From Desulfomicrobium baculatum DSM 4028 (GTDB lineage Bacteria > Desulfobacterota > Desulfovibrionia > Desulfovibrionales > Desulfomicrobiaceae): a stretch of 64,000 nucleotides of DNA. This document shows, piece by piece, positions 61,058-64,000 of the stretch (the stretch's first letter is position 1; every line of letters starts with the position of its first letter). The notes beneath the pieces were generated by a model, which saw only the letters and a list, made by a program, of their open reading frames with translations, was not told where the DNA came from and made no database searches. The translations under genes were made by a program, and so were the position numbers. Location of the stretch: the NCBI RefSeq assembly GCF_000023225.1, contig NC_013173.1, positions 2,916,501-2,980,500 of the forward strand, read 5' to 3'.

Positions 61058-62992
61058 CTAACCCGGTTGCCCTGTCAGCCAGAGCTGACATTTCTTGTCC
61101 GCCGGCCATTTTTCGCCGGGGAGCGGCTTTTGCTTATCGATGATCACGCCCTGCCCCTTGACCACGGGAACAATCCCGCGCGCCACAAGGATCTCAAGCG
61201 CTTCGCGCACTGTCGCGCCCTGCAGATCCGGCATGAATTCCTGATCCACGCTGATATTTTCCATGCGTTGCACCGGGGCCCAAAACCGCTCCGGCGACAC
61301 TTTCGCCATCTGCATCGTCTCCACCGGCTCGGCCAGCATGCCCGAAGAGTTGAGCAGCTGGACCCCTATATTGCGGACTTCGGGTGCGACCAGCACGCCG
61401 CCGTAGTGTCCGGCCTGGGGCTCATCAACCATCATGCAAACCAGATAGCGGGGCTTGTCGGCCGGAAAAATGGCCACAAACGATGCGACATATTCCCCAC
61501 CATAACCACCGGTCGGACTCGCTTTCTGGGCCGTCCCGGTCTTGCCCGCGACCCTCACCCCCTCGATGCGCGCCTGGGTGCCGGTGCCGTCCTCCTGGAC
61601 CACCTCTTCGAGCATGGCCATGACCATCCTGGCCACATTCGAATCAAAGATGCGTTTGCCTTCCACCGGTCTTCCGGCCTCGTGCACGAGACGCAGCGGC
61701 TGGCGGACCCCACCGTTGGCGATGCACAGATATGCATCGGCCATCTGCAGCATGGTCACGCCCAAACCCTGCCCAAAAGAAATATTGGCCAACTCGACAT
61801 CTTTCCATTGATGGACGGGATTGAGCAGCCCCGCCGATTCTCCGGGCAGGGGCAGTCCGATCCTGCGTCCGAAGCCAAGCTCCTGCAAATACCGATGGAA
61901 CTTGGCCGCGCCGAGCTCAAGGCCGATTTTTGCCGCGCCGATATTGCTCGAATAACGGATGATCTTGCTTACGGTCAGGTTTTCGTACTTGTGCGTATCC
62001 TTGACGCGGCGGCCTTTGACGCTCCATTTTCCGTTTTCGCAATAATACTCTTTCGTCGGGGTGCAGACCTTCTCCTGCAACGCCGCCGCGACCATGATCG
62101 GCTTCATGGTCGAACCCGGCTCGAAAATATCCACGGCCATGCGGTTCTTCCACTCGCCACGCGTCTTTTTGACCGCGTTGGGATTGAAGAACGGATAGTG
62201 CCCCCAGGCCAGGATCTCGCCGGTGGGCACCTCGACCACCAACGCCATCCCGGATTTGCCCTTGGCCCGGAGCACGCTGCGCGCCAGGGCTTCCTCGGTG
62301 GCCAGCTGGACCTGGCTGTCCAGAGTCAGGCGCAGGTCCTGGCCGTTGAACGAGCTTCTGTCCCCGCTTTCCAGCGACGACAGCCTTTTGCCGGCCGCGT
62401 CTTTTTGCACCGTGTACTTGGTGGACGAAGGCACAAGCAGGTCATTGAAACTTTTCTCCAGACCTTCGATGCCTTGCCCGTCCATGTTCACGAAGCCGAG
62501 CAACTGCCCGGCCATGTGCCCCTGCGGATACTGACGGGAATTCTCGGTTTCCAGATAGACCCCGGGGAGCATCTCGGCCTTGACCGCCTCCGCCTGCGCG
62601 TCGCTGATCTTGCGGGCCACCCACACGAAACGTTTCTTGGGACCCAGCATGGCCGCGAGGCTTTTGGGACTCATGCCCAGAATCGAACCAAGACGATGCG
62701 AGACCGCCCAGACGTCCTTGACCTCGTTGGGACGGACATAGACGGACGGAGTCGCGATGGTCTTGGCCAGCAGGAGTCCGTTGCGATCGAATATTTCACC
62801 GCGCTTTCCGGAAACGGTCTCCGAGGCCCAGTACTGACGGTTGGCCATCTTGGCGTACTCGGGCCCCTTGACCACCTGCACGAAGTAGGCCCGGGCCCAG
62901 AGCCCCAGAAGCGCCAAGGCGAAAAGAACCCCGGCAAAGAGTATCTTGCCGCGGCTTCTGTCCTTTGATGGCTTGCTTCCGGTTTTCGTCAC
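61058..62992 (-). CDS. ftsI: Penicillin-binding protein FtsI (PBP3-like) with PASTA domain
   Basis: A 644-residue septal transpeptidase. One N-terminal membrane helix, the dimerisation domain (SGKRGEIFDRNGLLLAKT), then the catalytic domain with STMKP (Ser nucleophile), SSN (in RYSSNIGAAKIG) and KTGTAQK. The C-terminus has one PASTA-like domain (MPDLQGATVREALEILVARG), a feature more often seen in SpoVD/Gram-positive PBPs but also known in deltaproteobacterial FtsI. It is 18 bp from ftsL. Confidence 0.95.
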   Translation of the reverse strand: MTKTGSKPSKDRSRGKILFAGVLFALALLGLWARAYFVQVVKGPEYAKMANRQYWASETVSGKRGEIFDRNGLLLAKTIATPSVYVRPNEVKDVWAVSHRLGSILGMSPKSLAAMLGPKKRFVWVARKISDAQAEAVKAEMLPGVYLETENSRQYPQGHMAGQLLGFVNMDGQGIEGLEKSFNDLLVPSSTKYTVQKDAAGKRLSSLESGDRSSFNGQDLRLTLDSQVQLATEEALARSVLRAKGKSGMALVVEVPTGEILAWGHYPFFNPNAVKKTRGEWKNRMAVDIFEPGSTMKPIMVAAALQEKVCTPTKEYYCENGKWSVKGRRVKDTHKYENLTVSKIIRYSSNIGAAKIGLELGAAKFHRYLQELGFGRRIGLPLPGESAGLLNPVHQWKDVELANISFGQGLGVTMLQMADAYLCIANGGVRQPLRLVHEAGRPVEGKRIFDSNVARMVMAMLEEVVQEDGTGTQARIEGVRVAGKTGTAQKASPTGGYGGEYVASFVAIFPADKPRYLVCMMVDEPQAGHYGGVLVAPEVRNIGVQLLNSSGMLAEPVETMQMAKVSPERFWAPVQRMENISVDQEFMPDLQGATVREALEILVARGIVPVVKGQGVIIDKQKPLPGEKWPADKKCQLWLTGQPG

Positions 62993-63010
62993 TATTGAGC
63001 CCTACCCCGC

Positions 63011-63286
63011 CTATTGCTGCATGGTGCGTATCTGGTCCCGCCTGGGAGGCTGCAAACCCGCCTTTTGCGCCCGGTCGCGCAGCGTCGCCGGAGCGAGCAG
63101 ATAATGCAGTTCCACCTGTAATTTTGAATGCTGGTCCTGCTTTTCCTGCAGTTCGCGTTCGAGTACTTTCAATTCATAAGCCAGATCGACCCGTTCGATA
63201 TTGACCCATACCAAAGCCAATCCGAGAATAATGGTCACCAAAAACATGACTCCGATGGTCATATACCCCTGGCCGGTCTCGCTCAC
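63011..63286 (-). CDS. ftsL: FtsL-like cell division protein
   Basis: A 91-residue bitopic protein: one membrane helix (MTIGVMFLVTIILGLALVWV), then a leucine-zipper coiled coil (LAYELKVLERELQEKQDQHS) and the tail LRDRAQKAGLQPP. Size, topology and position between rsmH and ftsI identify FtsL. The start is a GTG at 63286 overlapping the rsmH stop as GTGA. Confidence 0.9.
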   Translation of the reverse strand: MSETGQGYMTIGVMFLVTIILGLALVWVNIERVDLAYELKVLERELQEKQDQHSKLQVELHYLLAPATLRDRAQKAGLQPPRRDQIRTMQQ

Positions 63287-64000
63287 CGCGTCTCTCCGTC
63301 GACTCGCTCCGCCACGCGCAGCTTGGCGCTGCGACTACGGCTGTTGGCCCGCATCTCGTCCTCGGTGGGGATAAGGGGCTTGCGAAAGGGAAGCCTGAGC
63401 TTTTGCGTATGTCCGCACTGACACACGGGGTACTCCCGCGGACACAGGCAAGCGGAACTTTCCTTGCGAAAAGCCCTCTTCACAATGCGGTCTTCCAAAG
63501 AGTGGAAGGAAATGACGCAGATACGCGCTCCAGGCCGCAAATGATCAACAATCCGCTCCAGAAAAAATTCAACTTCCCGCAACTCCTGATTCACTTCCAG
63601 CCGCAGGGCCTGAAAGGTCTTGGTCGCGGGATGATTGCGCGACAATGCGCGCCGCTTGGCCGGATACGCCGCAGCCACGATGCGGGCCAACTCAAGGGTG
63701 GAGTCGATCCGGGCAGTTTCCCTGATCTTGACGATGGCGCCTGCGATGCGCCCGGCCATGGGCTCTTCGCCGTAGTCCCACAGCAGTTGACGCAGCCGCT
63801 CGAAAGAGGCTCCGTTGACGATGACCGATGCGGGTTCACCGCCTGACCCAGGGTCCATGCGCATGTCAAGAGGGCCGTCCTGCAAAAAGGAAAAGCCCCG
63901 CTCAGGGCTGTCCAGTTGCAGGGAAGACACGCCCAGATCGGCGATCACGCCGTCGAGCTTGTCCCAGCCCACTTCCCGAAGGGCCCGGGAAAAATGCTGA
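63283..64000 (-). CDS. rsmH: 16S rRNA m4C1402 methyltransferase (C-terminal part, window edge)
   Basis: The frame is open to the window edge, giving 238 residues; the N-terminus with the SAM site lies outside. ADLGVSSLQLDSPERGFSFLQDGPLDMRM, LARIVAAAYPAKRR, HPATKTFQALRLEVNQELREVE and ICVISFHSLEDRIVKRAFR are diagnostic of RsmH (MraW). First gene visible of the dcw cluster. The cluster probably continues with mraZ to the right. Confidence 0.96.
   Translation of the reverse strand, partial: QHFSRALREVGWDKLDGVIADLGVSSLQLDSPERGFSFLQDGPLDMRMDPGSGGEPASVIVNGASFERLRQLLWDYGEEPMAGRIAGAIVKIRETARIDSTLELARIVAAAYPAKRRALSRNHPATKTFQALRLEVNQELREVEFFLERIVDHLRPGARICVISFHSLEDRIVKRAFRKESSACLCPREYPVCQCGHTQKLRLPFRKPLIPTEDEMRANSRSRSAKLRVAERVDGETR

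Overview
The window looks like a chromosomal segment of a Gram-negative deltaproteobacterium of the Desulfovibrionales, most likely Desulfomicrobium-like. The inference rests on a dcw (cell division and cell wall) cluster ending ftsQ-ftsA-ftsZ followed by a radical SAM gene, an exosortase D system with VPLPGA-CTERM proteins, a meso-DAP type MurE, Pal, outer-membrane export proteins and a TonB-dependent receptor. No rRNA or tRNA gene was recognised.

Layout. 1-5.9 kb (minus strand): start of an exported protein, then nucleotide-sugar genes rfbC-rfbA, manC, fcl and gmd (dTDP-rhamnose and GDP-mannose/GDP-fucose precursors for surface polysaccharide). 6-12.4 kb: two VPLPGA-CTERM surface proteins separated by a nested nest of RAYT-type mobile DNA bounded by a 13-bp palindrome, decayed copies of it, a duplicated gene 3' end and a 12-bp tandem array of about 25 units. 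12.4-17.9 kb: accessory island of toxin/antitoxin-type genes (DUF4160/DUF2442, four-helix-bundle protein, XRE, HigA, HicB, NTP_transf_8, RHH/ParE) embedded in a dispersed composite repeat. 18-35.1 kb: exosortase/exopolysaccharide locus: PilZ, PrsT TPR lipoprotein, WecA-like transferase, XrtD-EpsI fusion, ATPase, Wzc/CpsD-like kinase, chain-length protein, outer-membrane barrel, Wza-like exporter, second PilZ, PrsR-type regulator and a third VPLPGA-CTERM protein. 35.1-38.1 kb: periplasmic wall enzymes (DUF882, L,D-transpeptidase) and Pal. 38.5-47.2 kb: universal stress protein, amino-acid ABC permeases plus binding protein, TonB-dependent receptor, and a beta-propeller diguanylate cyclase. 47.2-64 kb (minus strand): radical SAM protein and the dcw cluster rsmH-ftsL-ftsI-murE-murF-mraY-murD-ftsW-murG-murC-ftsQ-ftsA-ftsZ, with 4-bp start/stop overlaps at many junctions.

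How it fits together. The sugar-nucleotide genes feed a lipid-linked polysaccharide started by the WecA-like enzyme and exported through the Wza/Wzc/barrel proteins; XrtD would cut VPLPGA tags and anchor the three tagged proteins; PrsR and two PilZ proteins would tie this to RpoN and c-di-GMP. The most interesting signal is a recurrent 19-bp palindrome (consensus NGTCYGA-N5-YNRGACN) found upstream of gmd, the VPLPGA genes, prsT, xrtD and the PilZ/prsR intergenic region, in four cases 72-85 bp upstream of a TGGCAC-type -24 box with a near-consensus -12 box. This looks like the enhancer and promoter set of an exosortase regulon.
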